Assembly: GCF_964355755.1 (NCBI RefSeq) | Contig: NC_092676.1 | Coordinates: 10,896,288 to 10,960,287, forward strand | DNA from: Antedon mediterranea | Taxonomy: Eukaryota > Echinodermata > Crinoidea > Comatulida > Antedonidae | Reading direction: 5' to 3' | Length of the DNA stretch: 64,000 nt | Part shown: one piece after another, positions 36,353-47,182 of the stretch | Position numbering within the stretch: the first letter of the stretch is position 1 | Layout: each line of letters starts with the position of its first letter | Translations under genes and position numbers: made by a program | Notes under the pieces: model-generated | Seen by the model: the letters and a program-made list of their open reading frames with translations, nothing else | Database searches by the model: none | Told to the model about the DNA's origin: nothing

Positions 36353-39300
36353 ATGAAACGGTTGAATGTACTTCTTGTTGTAGCTGTGCTATATGTTGTT
36401 ATGTTCAAGGTTGATGCAGCGTGTATTCAACAACGTGAGTATGCCTAAAGGCCAATTTACACAGGCGAGCGGTACCTATCGAGACGGAGTTTCCGCTCAA
36501 TCGCCCGTCCGCGTTTTGTGTAAAGTCATAAAAAATAACATAGATTCTATGTTTTTTAATTCCGCTTACCCTCATAGATTACCGTTGTCACTTGTCTGTG
36601 TAAATTGACCTTAAAGCTTCTATTGAATGTTAATGGTTAACCTAATTTATCCATGAATATAAAACCTTATAAGAGCAGGACCGGTTGAGACGAAGTGGCT
36701 GACTGGCCTACTGCATGACTGCTTCACAATCAGCGATGAAAGAAACAGTAATACTTTTGTATAATTTAATTTAGAACTAAATATTAGAGATAAAATTTAG
36801 CTTGTCCCAGCTAGAATCCGGTATCTATCGAAACAAGGCCATATAAATGGCTGCAGTCGCGTGATCTAATTTGAGTTAGTGTTTACCGACCGACCAACCG
36901 ACCGACCAACCATCCGACCAACCGACCGACATAGTGAGCTGTTGAGTAGAGTAAAAATACTACAGTGGATGCTGCAATTTGCATTAAAGGAGAAGGTGTT
37001 AGATGAAAAAGGAACTCTTATAGATTATCAGGTGGCAAGAGGAGAAAACCAAGGGCTGGAAAGAGAAAGCCATACATGGAGATTCTTGATGATATTAGAA
37101 ATGTTGTAAAACAGAAATCGGGCAAAAAAAGTGCATATTAAGGTTTAACGAGCAGTGCGCGTGCGAAAATCTGTGCATTCAAGGCAATTTTTTAAACGCT
37201 TAAAATTTCCTGAAACATACTCTAATTTCATCGAAAATAAAATTTGAAAATTTTAAGCGCGCGTACGCATGCGTTATATGCACTGCGCACGTAATTGTAT
37301 TGCCATATGATGAAATATGACCTGAAATTTATGAGTACCAAATTTTATTTAATTGTGATTCATGCTTCTGAAGATATGATTACAAACGCGATTTCGTTAA
37401 ATCGTGCGTAGACCGCGTAATTTTTGATTGCGCACCGTGAAAACATGACCACATCGATTCATGGCCATAAGGAATATACTGTAAAAAATTGACTTAGCTA
37501 GATGAAACTGATATCAAGACAAGGCCATATAAAATTAGTGTTTACCGACCGACCGACCGACATAGTGAGCTGTAGAGTCGTAAAGAGTAAAAATAACATA
37601 GATTCACAATCAGCGATGAAAGAAACAGTAATAATTTTGTATAATTTAATTATAAAACTAAAAATTAGAGATAAAATATAAGGGTAAAAAATAAAAAAGG
37701 TTACGTGGCCTATAAATATATGTATCAATTTATAGAAACTTAGATGATTATAGATGACATAGCTATAATATATTAATAATATTACTAATAAATTACTAAA
37801 TTCAAAGATGCTGTGAAACTTTGTACACTTTGATGAATAAAGAAATAACGTGAAAACGCGTTTGACATGTGTCATTTGGAAAATTCCAGGGGGTTCACTT
37901 GTGTTTTCATTTTACAGTACAGTAATACAATTATCTTTATTGAAAAAGCATTATCTTCGGATCACAACAGACTAGACTTTACTTTCTTCAAAGTTTACGA
38001 AATTACATGTAGTAGTAATACAAAGTTAAATTATGCTGGTAGTATCACCATAATAGATGAACTGTCATGGTATTATTTTTGTATGTACATTATAGCAGGA
38101 TGTAAAGACAACGAAGGAAATCTGTATAAATCTGGTGAGCAATGGACAACTAGAAATGATGATCACTGCATAACGTGCACTTGTTACGGCGAAGTTGCTG
38201 TTTGCTGTTCAACGTAAGTTTAATCCTGGTTGATGATTGCTTGTTGGTTTCTTCATATTCCTTGTATTGCTATGCAATAAATAACTGTACAGTAAATCAA
38301 TACGGTATATTAGTATAAAGTAACATGTCTTACGAAAAGTGAAGACCTGTTTAACATCCTCCATACATAGATAAGTATGGACAGTATCATGTATAAAATA
38401 ACTTGTTTAATTTTCTTGTTAGTATTATTCATACCATTTATTATTTCTTTAGTTTACTCAAAGCATACATTAAGACGTAGTTATGGGATGAGTTACTACA
38501 AAATTTCGTTTCAAAATCAATCGAATCAAACTTTAAAATGTATTATTAACACCTAAATAGATTCCTGTCATTTGATTGGACGATTGTGGGTCACACGATA
38601 AAGAGTAAGTGAACTATAAATCGTTCCACATAGCGCGGTGAATCCAGAATTTAACCGGAAGAAGCCTGGACAGCGTAACAACAATGCTTTGCGCATGCTC
38701 CAGCGGCTTTGCGCATGCTCCGTTAAGAGCGCGTTGAATTACTATCAACCGGTTGCATTATTTGTTTTCCTATTTGGTTAAGGCAGAAACTATAGAGGAT
38801 GTGCATTTATCATGAATATTCAAGATGCATGCCTGAGCTCATGACGTCATACGTCAAAACACACTTCCTGCTGATGCATCGCGCACGTTCGCACTATCGC
38901 AGTGCAGATTGGAGTACTGTAGGCCTATTCTTTTTCTCTCGATGTTTTTGATAGACCTGCAATTTTTGTCGTTTTGTAAAAATAATGCATATGCAGTATA
39001 TAACTTTAAAACATTAAACCAAGTCATTTCTTGTTTTACATGTTCGTTATATTAAGGTTGATTATGGCTGGCCCAGTCGCGTGCGCAAATTTGAGTTAGT
39101 GTTTATCAACCGACCGCCCGACATAGTGAGCTATAGAGTCGCGTTTTGCACGCGACTAAAAAGAGAAAAACAATGCACTCGCGTCGAAAGTTCTCTCGGA
39201 GACGTTTCTAGGCCTATCTTAGTTTGGCTTAGTTTTGTAAGCCTAGCTGGTAAAGAGCGGTAGCGTACGAACATCGTACGCTAGCTATAGGCCTAGCCTG

Positions 39301-40974
39301 ACATTGTCGCCTTGCTGAATTGTTCCCTTTTCGGCAGAATCCGTTAATATGTAGGCCTAGCTATATGATATAATTAAATCTATAATCACAATTGATTCTA
39401 AGCTGTTGGCCTATTTACACTTAGAACTAATAAAAAAAAATAAAAAAATATATATAGGCCTATTTTCCGGGGAATTTTATGTAGGGGAATTTTACAGTAG
39501 GCGGAGGTTTGTACTCTCGAAGTACCCTCTAGTTTATTTTTGTTTTTGCATTAGCAGTTCCAAATGTTTTCCCATATAGGAATAATTCATGTTGTGAAAG
39601 TACAATGTGAGCCTAAGCATGAATGTATGTCATTTTAGTGTCAAATTATTAATCAATTTCATTTACACTCTTGCGTTTTGCAAATTTCATTTACACTCTT
39701 GCGTTTTGCAGCAGCTACACTAGTAGCGCGACTAGAGGTCATTTTCGATTACCGTGTGAAAACTATTTCCAAGGTTTTACATGGATATTCATGTATGGAT
39801 TCAGGACATCTATAGCTTCTACCTTAACCTAATAGGAACAAAAATAATTCCAACTGGAATAACAAACAACGCGCGAACTCTCATAACAACCGATCTCCGA
39901 TTGCAATTTTGCTATGTCGCGAGTGACACGATGAAATTACTCAATTATATAATGATAATGATGCAGACTAAAAACTACCAAAAACAAATTAAATATACGG
40001 TCGTTAATGCTATAGAAGTAAATACAGTACCTACTTTTTTGTTTAAATGTATTCTACTGTAGCTGATCCTACTATGCCCAGGCTAGCCTACGTTTCAATC
40101 TGAATCAAAATGTAGCCTAGACAAGGCTTACCTTCCTTTCATTCTATCTGAATTAAATCACAAGAATCTACTTAGATGTTATATCAAACAAATAATTTTA
40201 TTTTTCTGCTATGGTACAAATGCCATTCGGTGAAAGATGAAAGGTCATATTTCATCTTTCATCCCTTGAAATTATTTATTTTATACCATCACACTAAAAA
40301 ACGGTAACGTAAAATGACGTCACCGTTAAAGTGTGTCGTCACATCTATATATAAATTATGCTTAATTTTGACATAGGCGAGTACATTGGAAAAACCTCGG
40401 ATACAATCTCCGCCTTGGACACATACCTCATATATCTCAGATGTACCGTGAAACGTAGATTTGATAACATTAGTTCTCACTATTACGATATTGTTCCATA
40501 TTTAAATCTTAGGAAGATAAAGGGTTTTAAAACAAAATTTCTGATTTCATCGGTAGACTTTCAATCGTAGTCGGAAGTAATTTCCGGGTTCACGGTGAGA
40601 GTCATCACCTTTCAACTTTCTGGTTTCAACTAAGTTGGCCGTTGTTGGCGATAGCCATTTTACTTAATTGTTTATAACAATATATTTTGGCACATTTTTT
40701 TTTTATTCAGTGGAAAATAGTGACATTAAAATACAATTTCGGGGTATTTCATGAAATCCCCCGAATTTTGAAAGACTTATTATTTACTTCAATTAATAAT
40801 TATTATATAGCTGGCCGAATAAAGAATTATTTGTTTCATCACAGAATGAGATACACCAGTTACCCAGACCACTGTGCTGATATTTTTGACAAAGACAAGT
40901 GTGTGCATCATTTAGTAGAGAGATCAGATCCTTGCAAGAAATGTACCGGACCAGCAACAGGAGTTGGAAGATAA
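36353..40974 (+). CDS. Beta-microseminoprotein (PSP94)-like secreted peptide B
   Basis: Three exons: 36353-36434 (signal peptide, phase 1), 38099-38213 (phase 2) and 40845-40974, giving 108 residues. The signal peptide is MKRLNVLLVVAVLYVVMFKVDA. The mature part reads ACIQQ, RCKDNEGNLYKSGEQW, then C-x2-C-x-C, a CC pair, and DHCADIFDKDKCVHHLVERS with SDPCKKC. Donors are GTGAGT and GTAAGT; acceptors are GCAG and ACAG. Exon phases and the 130-base last exon match gene A exactly, so the two are paralogues. Exon 2 (KDNEGNLYKSGEQWTT) is closer to vertebrate MSMB than gene A is. AATAAA lies at 41077-41082. The introns hold a MITE (36449-36611) and other repeats. The protein should be secreted and disulfide-bonded; its role is unknown. 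Confidence 0.85.
36449..36611. mobile_element. 163-bp PIF/Harbinger-like MITE in intron 1 of peptide B gene
   Basis: The termini AGGCCAATTTACACAGGC and AGGTCAATTTACACAGAC are inverted repeats. TAA flanks both sides (36446-36448 and 36612-36614), the 3-bp TWA target duplication of PIF/Harbinger. A central ACATAGATTCTATGT palindrome is present. The insertion begins 14 bases after the exon 1 boundary. Confidence 0.85.
36850..37600. mobile_element. AGTCGCGTG-ended repeat, copy 2 (intron 1 of peptide B gene)
   Basis: It repeats the order seen at 20832-21602: CAGTCGCGTG, GACC/AACC run, CATAGTGAGCTGT, the AACAGAAATCGGGCAAAAA core with GCGCGC runs, a second GACC run and CATAGTGAGCTGTAGAGTCG. The right terminal CACGCGACT is lost. 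A 36960-37110 insert is not shared. Confidence 0.6.
38214..39072. other. Intron 2 of peptide B gene, first part
   Basis: No repeat is clearly identified. A direct GGCTTTGCGCATGCTC duplication lies near 38684-38720. Confidence 0.4.
39073..39161. mobile_element. Short 89-bp AGTCGCGTGC element, copy 3
   Basis: It starts AGTCGCGTGCGCAAATT and ends TTGCACGCGACT, with ACCGACCG and CATAGTGAGCTATAGAGTCG between. This minimal form of the family at 20832 and 36850 shows both inverted ends (10 bp, AGTCGCGTGC). Confidence 0.75.
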
Positions 40975-42125
40975 GAATTTCAATGCGATGGATCAGTAGG
41001 CCTGATATAGATTTCGTACTTATCAGTAGACCTAGTATGAAAAAATTCTATATTAGTTTAACTCACAAAAATAACGAATAAATGTTTTATGCATATGTAT
41101 TTACAAACACAATTTTGGTCTCACTTTTTTATATTCAAACTCAAATTTCGCGGCCCGACTCCACTTATGTTATGTTGATAACAATAGAAATTGAAAATGG
41201 ATCTTTTAACAATGTTTATTTATGAATTTTGAATCATAGTTAATTCTTTTAGTAACGATTAGTAGAGTAGATTTATGTGACTTATTTGAGGTAATTATTG
41301 TACGTATTGTATTGATAGTTCGTGTTGAAAATTGAATTGCCAAAGAATATAATAAACAAGTAGGCCTAAGTAAGAATCTGAACTCATCATTCAGATTTCA
41401 GTATCAACTACAGTATATTTAATCATTGTGTTGTTGGGAAGAGGAGTGGTCTAGATTACCAATGGTTTAATATTGACTATATCGGCGGATTAATATATCA
41501 AGGGGCAATACAACAAATACATTAACATGTGCCATAAACCACCAAGAAGTGAATGTTGTATAAAATTGTATAGGAAAAAAACAGCCTGAAACAACTATGA
41601 ATTCCATCTTTTATGACGATTCATCAGCCTAAATTTTACTTCTATGTAGAAAGGGTACTTTGTCAGAAATGTTATAAATCACATAAATGGTAATTCGTAC
41701 GACGAACCTCTGCCTGTACCTGTGCCCGACATATACAAGCCACAGTCGTCGATTTTTTTTCGTAAAAACCTGTATCGCCGACAAACGGAAGAAAATCGTT
41801 CATTAGATCATCATCAAATTCAACCGAAAAAAACCCCCACAGAGACCAAATATATCAAGAGTGGAGCAAGTACCACGACACAGTCCACCGACTGCAAAAG
41901 GACATATCATATCAGATCTCCCTATGTAATTTTATAATACTATTCCGATGCTTTATGGCGTATGTTTAATTTGATCTTTATTAATTTGCAGTACAATTTT
42001 TATTTGTTAACTACCGTACCTTCACACGCGCGGTCCGATCCGAATAAAAAAAAATAAAATGGCTATAGCCGGCCACGGCCAACTTAGTTGTTGAAACCAG
42101 GAAGTTGCAAGGTGAACATGAGTAG
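40600..42125. repeat. Inverted repeat pair around exon 3 of peptide B gene
   Basis: The segment 40600-40668 (…TCTGGTTTCAACTAAGTTGG…GCTATAGCC-like…ATTTTA) is the diverged reverse complement of 42056-42125. Between them lie exon 3 of peptide B, its poly(A) signal and about 1 kb of 3' flank. The arms are about 68 bases. They may be the ends of one mobile element or two opposed copies of one repeat. Confidence 0.55.
41667..41925 (+). other. Possible N-terminal coding exon of ALKBH2 (unproven)
   Basis: A frame without Met is bounded by a TTTGTCAG acceptor and a TAT|GTAATT donor. It encodes a polar, Pro/Lys/Thr-rich stretch (DEPLPVPVPDIYKPQSS, then QPKKTPTETK) such as the disordered leader of ALKBH2. 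The donor is phase 0 and would join in frame to the ALKBH2 exon at 43281. No Met is present, so a further upstream exon would be needed. It could equally be chance. Confidence 0.25.
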
Positions 42126-42940
42126 GCCTAGTAAAAATATCCTGGCCTAGCCCCCGTAGAGGGCATTTGAGGGGATGACATTAGTTAATCCTATTATAAT
42201 TATTATAATGGTAAACAATAGTAAGGATGTAAGACAATGGAGATGTTATATATTAATACACATATAATATAAAATTATTAAATAATAAATAAAATGTATT
42301 TGGTGATTTAGTCGCTGTAAGGAGAACAAATGGTTCCCAATGGGTAAGTATAAGATAATAGGTGTTATGTTTCGGATTATAATACAATGGTTGACATTGG
42401 GTGAGAAAGTAAGACAATATAGTTTTTGTGGGAACTGAATTAGTCATGGATACAAATAAAGATGCACCTGGTTGATTAAAACTAGTTAATAAAGTTGTTA
42501 TGGTGTTTTTGTTTAATCTATGCCGACATATACCTAAGGCATAAGTCAATTTGGTCCGGATATTTAGGATTTTAAAATAAAGGTTATTTAAATATGTAAA
42601 ATTAACTAATGAAGGTGTTCTTATTATTCTTTACCGACATGTACTTAACGGACAATGCAGTTGTTATTTAATTTGAAAAATACAATAGTTAACGATGGTA
42701 AGGAAGTTAGACAATGTATATTTGAATTAGTGGAGGTAATTTAAATGAGGGTAAGTATGCTTATTGTAGTACATATGCATTTGTTCCGAGAAATGTTAAC
42801 AAATAGGAACATCGGCAATATAAACAAAAGGTGTATTCTATAAGTTACAGTAGCGGTAATTTCAAATGATTTACAAAAAAGGTGTGTTAGTATAATTTAC
42901 AGTGACGGTTTTTTTTAAAGTTTCGCGGTCTAGCCCGGTG
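42126..42940. other. Degenerate AT-rich repeats upstream of the ALKBH2 exon
   Basis: Loose repeats of GTAAG(G/T)ATGTAAGACAATG-like and CCGACATGTAC-like blocks recur every 150-400 bases. The minus-strand 98-residue frame at 42253-42549 is probably a reading of these. Confidence 0.35.
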
Positions 42941-43278
42941 GCGATTTTTTTTTTTCGTACATAAGTTGGGGACCCCCTTATGAAACGTCACAAAATAAAC
43001 TATAATTTTAACACGTAATAAATTATATTAAAAACACCATAAACTAAAGGCTGATTATTTCGACAATCCACACAAAACGCCGCTATTCTTCTATGAAATC
43101 GCACGCCGCAACAACAGCGGAGATAGGCCTAGAATCGTACCGCACTTGTGTAATCACTTCTTGTTGCCATACGCTTGGGTGCACACGGAACAAGAAAATT
43201 TAACTGATGAATTATTCATGTTTATTTTGTGACGTTTCATAAGGGGGTCCCCAACTTATGTACGAAAAAAAAAATCGC
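42941..43278. mobile_element. 338-bp MITE with 9-bp TSD next to the ALKBH2 exon
   Basis: The ends are long inverted repeats of about 57 bases, starting GCGATTTTTTTTT and including CGTACATAAGTTGGGGACC and CTTATGAAACGTCACAAA. The nonamer AGCCCGGTG flanks both sides exactly (42932-42940 and 43279-43287). A 9-bp duplication with long TIRs indicates the Mutator (MULE) superfamily. The right duplicate contains the AG immediately before the first recognisable ALKBH2 codons. Confidence 0.92.
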
Positions 43279-43280
43279 AG

Positions 43281-45566
43281 CCCGGTGAGGGTGTTCGAGG
43301 AAGTGACGAAAATTTAGATTGTGATTACATTCAACTTCTTGATAAAAGCTCAGCTGATACTTTGTATAAACAATGTGAAGAAGAGATTGATTATTTTACA
43401 GATGATCTTGCAAAGGTGAAAGTGTTTGGTAGATGGTTTAATATACCTAGAAAACAGGTTAGTTTATCTTTATTTTTCTTCATGGTTTCATGACGTTAAT
43501 GTAGGCTACATACTATTACGTTTAAAAAGATGCATTTTTACATTTTAATTACCGGCCTACCGCACTGTTTTCGTTTTATGCAACAGAATAACAGTTAACC
43601 AGGCCTACCGCACTGTTTTCGTTTTATGCAACAGAATATTAACAGTTAACCAGAATCCAACTGATTATAATTGTATATACATAAGAGAAACATTTTTAAT
43701 AGTATGTTTCAACTCTGACAGGTTTCTTATGGTGATACGGGTTTAACATACAAATATTTAGGCAATATAGTGCCAGCCTTGCTATGGCCACCGTTCCTGA
43801 ACGATCTTCGAGATTATTTGAAAGAAGTCACAGGGTTCTACTTCAATTTTGTTTTGGTTAACAGGTACATATTTATTATATATCTATATATGTTTATATT
43901 TGTTATAATTACATTACAATTTGTTTTGTTTTTTTGGCCTATTTAATTTTAGTGCGTTGGGCTCTTATCAGTTGATCTCAATCTCAGGGGTGGCGCCAGG
44001 ATCTTCCCGACGCGGGTGCTACATTCCCCGACGAGGGGGCTATGCGAGCGAAGCGAGCATCACTAGGCTGGGGGACTGCGGGCCGCCAAGGGCCCCCCGG
44101 TGGGGGTCCAGGGGGAGAAGCCCCCGGAAGCAACGCGTTCTAGCGTCATTTGAGGTCTTTTTAATCAGATTTAGGGTAGCCATTTTTTCCATTTTTTATA
44201 ATGCATAAATAAAATACTGCGTGCAAAAAAACGATGCGCGATGACTGTTTCAATCCATATTTTTCAATTTAAAAAATAAAAGTTCAAAGAAAATTTAGAA
44301 AAATAGAGTTGGAGGTCCCGGAAATTGGACTTATTATACTTCAAAACATGAAACAAAATATATAAGTCCCTATCATGGTTGTGACTGAGCTAAGAAATGT
44401 TTGAAAAATAGAGATGTTAGGTCCCGGAAATAGTACTTCTTGTTCTTCGAAATATGACCAGCTTTATTGTTGGGGCTGAGCTAAGAAAATGTTTAAAACT
44501 AGAGCTGCATGTCTTCAAAAAAATTGCATTTTATACTGACAACCAAAACACTGCTTCAAAAAAGGGGCTGTACCAACGAAGTATCTGAACCAACCACATT
44601 TTACTTTAGGTCATTAGAAAGCTTGATTGATTAGCTTTTGCATGGTGAAACAGCCAATATCATTGGATAACTAGGTCAAACGTTATGAACGTTTTTGTAA
44701 AGATCTCAACAAATTGGCAAAACAAGCCTATTCTTTAACACAGGGCAATTTTCAAATCGTCTAACTTTAAAAATCAATGCCGACGACGTTTTAAGTTTTT
44801 TTTAAATTAAAAATAACATGACATCGTAGGTACTTAATTAGGCATTATAATGTCGAAACAGCCCAAAAATCGGACAGTCAATTAATAACAAAGTTACATT
44901 GAAAAAACCTAAAAAAATAGCTGTTTTTCGGTGATTTCGTGCCGTTTAGCGGAAATCGCCCGGATTTTTGGGTACATAAAACAAATTGTAATGAATAATG
45001 CAAAGCTTCCTTATGGTTACATTGTTTAACATTGATAATGATTTATTCTCCATTTTACTCTCAAGATTGTATAATTGAACAATATCAGTAATCAGTCTTT
45101 TCGTCAACTATTAGAATCTCTCACTTTTTTTAACCGCACAAAACTGTGTTTAATTATGTTGTACGGTTTATTGTTTTTATGCTAAAAAGTTAAGTGCAAA
45201 AAGGATATTTATTTTCTAGCTTAAATTACAGTACAATTTTTTTATTTTAATTTTTGTTTCTTTACTAGATATGCAGACGGTAATGATTCTATTGGAGAAC
45301 ATAAAGACGATGAGAAAGATATCAACAAATTTAGTTCAATCGCGTCCATTTCATTAGGTCAAACACGATTGTTTAGATTTCGCCATGGTGCTACACGTGG
45401 AAAGAGACACAAAAGAAGTATTGAACCAGTAAATGTTGATCTTAAACACGGTAGCTTACTATTGATGGATTATCCAACTAACGAGTATTGGTACCATTCA
45501 CTGCCTAAAAAACCATCCATCAAACTACGAAGAATAAATCTGACATTTAGAGATATTAAAAGATGA
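43281..45566 (+). CDS. DNA oxidative demethylase ALKBH2 (5' end missing)
   Basis: ALKBH2 is a nuclear Fe(II)/2-oxoglutarate dioxygenase that repairs 1-methyladenine and 3-methylcytosine in double-stranded DNA. Exons: about 43281-43457 (phase 0), 43722-43864 (phase 2) and 45269-45566, 206 codons including the stop. The first encodes LDCDYIQLLDKSS through the FGRWFNIPRKQ block. The second has SYGDTGLTYKYLG and VTGFYFNFVLVNR. The third has the iron ligands in GEHKDDE (HxD) and YWYHSL (distal His), SIASISLGQTRLFRFRH, and the 2-oxoglutarate-binding RRINLTFR. Splice sites are canonical except the first acceptor, which sits at the MITE edge. No in-frame Met occurs in the first exon, so an upstream exon is required. 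AATAAA is near 45896. Intron 2 carries a transposon fragment. Confidence 0.92.
43553..43650. repeat. Tandem duplication of about 50 bp in ALKBH2 intron 1
   Basis: The segment from GGCCTACCGCACTGTTTTCG to AACAGTTAACCAG is present twice in a row with a 3-base length difference. Confidence 0.9.
43985..44175. mobile_element. DNA transposon fragment in ALKBH2 intron 2
   Basis: CAGGGGTGGCGCCAGGATC followed by palindromic GC-rich boxes (GCGAGCGAAGCGAGC, CCCCCGGTGGGGG, GGGGGAGAAGCCCCC) is the layout of one end of a hAT-like non-autonomous element. No matching opposite end was found in the intron, so its extent is uncertain. Confidence 0.5.
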
Positions 45567-47182
45567 GAAAAGGTCAGGATTACTTTAGAACGCAAATCTT
45601 ATTAGCAACAATTCATGAACAATTGTTCTAAATGTAATAGTTACATGTATCCATGTTTATCAAAATGTAATGGTTACCTAGCATACATTATTATTGGCGG
45701 CTGTCAAAAACTATTTTTAACAATTCGTTTCTTGTATCTTCCTTTTTTATTTATTGTAAATAATTTATTGTTGTGTTTGATTTAATTTTATGTTTTTAAC
45801 TTTTCGGACAAACAGAAAATCAAACAAAAACACTAATACTAATAATCATATTGATGTATCGATCTTCTCTCTAACCCAGATGTAGTTGTAAACGAAATAA
45901 ACCTAATTAATGACAGTCTTAAACAATGAAAATACTGTTAACAAAAAAAAAAGTAAAGGTAGCAATTGCTGCCTTCACCACGGCTACAGCTAGGTTGACG
46001 TATGAACTATTAGAACAAATTTCATTACTAATAAAACTAACCCTGACGAGTGGCAACCATCGTTTGGTGATTATTTGGGTTAACTAACAAACGAAATAGA
46101 TCCCAAAGACAGTAAATAATATATTTCTTGCTTCGTCTCGGGTGAGCCGAAAAATTACGTGATTATTATTAGATTCAGGTAAAACTGTTTGCAAAGTCAA
46201 AGGTTTGACTTTAAATTTCAAAAATTCAAAGGAAGTCAATTTTGAAATAATTAGTAACATGGTACAAGGAATGGGCCCGGAAAAAAATAACAACAACTAA
46301 TTTAATTTAATTCTTCTTTTCTGTTGAATTATTATTATTATGTTTGTGAAGTGTATTGCAATAGATTTGTTTAATGAAATAAGTTAATTATGTTTTGACT
46401 TAATTTATGGCAGTGTAAATTTGTAAAAGTAGTTTTCCTATTTTAATTCATGGTAAATTTATTTCTTGACTTAATTCAATTTGTTTTCTGTTCTGTTGAA
46501 GTATTTTTATTATGTTTTGTAAAGTGTAGTGCAATAGAATGTGTATTGAAATAAATTTTGTTTTTAACAGCAACAATAAAAATGAAATTTGATCTTTGCG
46601 TGTTATTTAACTCCTGTATGATTTTTTTCTAATTTATTTATACAAAAAGAAAACAAGTTTTTGAATTTGTTAAATGTAATTGCAAAAACACATAATAAAT
46701 GATTGTGATTAAAAAATATTCTGTTTCCTTTTTTTTTTATTTTAAACAGTAGTATTTTTAACAGTAGTTATATTTTATATATAATAAGTGATATTACAAA
46801 AATAAACATACAAAATGTATAAAGCATAGACTTATTAAATTTAAATACAATTTCTTTATTTCAAAATGAATTTCATTTTCTACGTGTTTTCAATTTTAAA
46901 TCTTTTAAGAAAGACACAATACGTACTGCTAAAAAAACGCACAAAAAAGAAGACAAATTTGAGACGCACGGTATGTATAACGACACTTTCAATAAGAAGG
47001 CATATTATAAATGTATTTTTACCAAATTTATAAAGTAAATGGTTATTATTGAGAAATATACATTTTAGATAAATGATAACACATCTAAAATTAATTAGAG
47101 AGATCAATACAATATGGTGTTCATAATAATTTGTTTTGATGACTAGAGGAAACATCTGAAGACATTCAACGAAAAACAAGCG
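45567..47182. other. Intergenic between convergent ALKBH2 and Bcl-2-like gene
   Basis: It contains the two 3' ends: AATAAA near 45896 for ALKBH2, and on the minus strand an AATAAA at about 46855-46860 for the downstream gene. The 99-residue minus frame at 46880-47179 is hydrophobic AT-rich sequence that probably lies in the 3' UTR of the minus-strand gene. Confidence 0.5.

Noticed and set aside
37867-38217. 116-residue frame running through exon 2 of peptide B
   Set aside because: The upstream two thirds is intron; the true exon begins after the GCAG at 38098, where phase and Cys pattern match gene A.
39781-40062. 93-residue frame in intron 2 of peptide B gene
   Set aside because: No resemblance to any family and no splice context to distinguish it from a chance frame.
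46880-47179. 99-residue minus-strand frame directly after the Bcl-2-like stop
   Set aside because: AT-driven hydrophobic composition, no family resemblance, and it probably lies in the 3' UTR.
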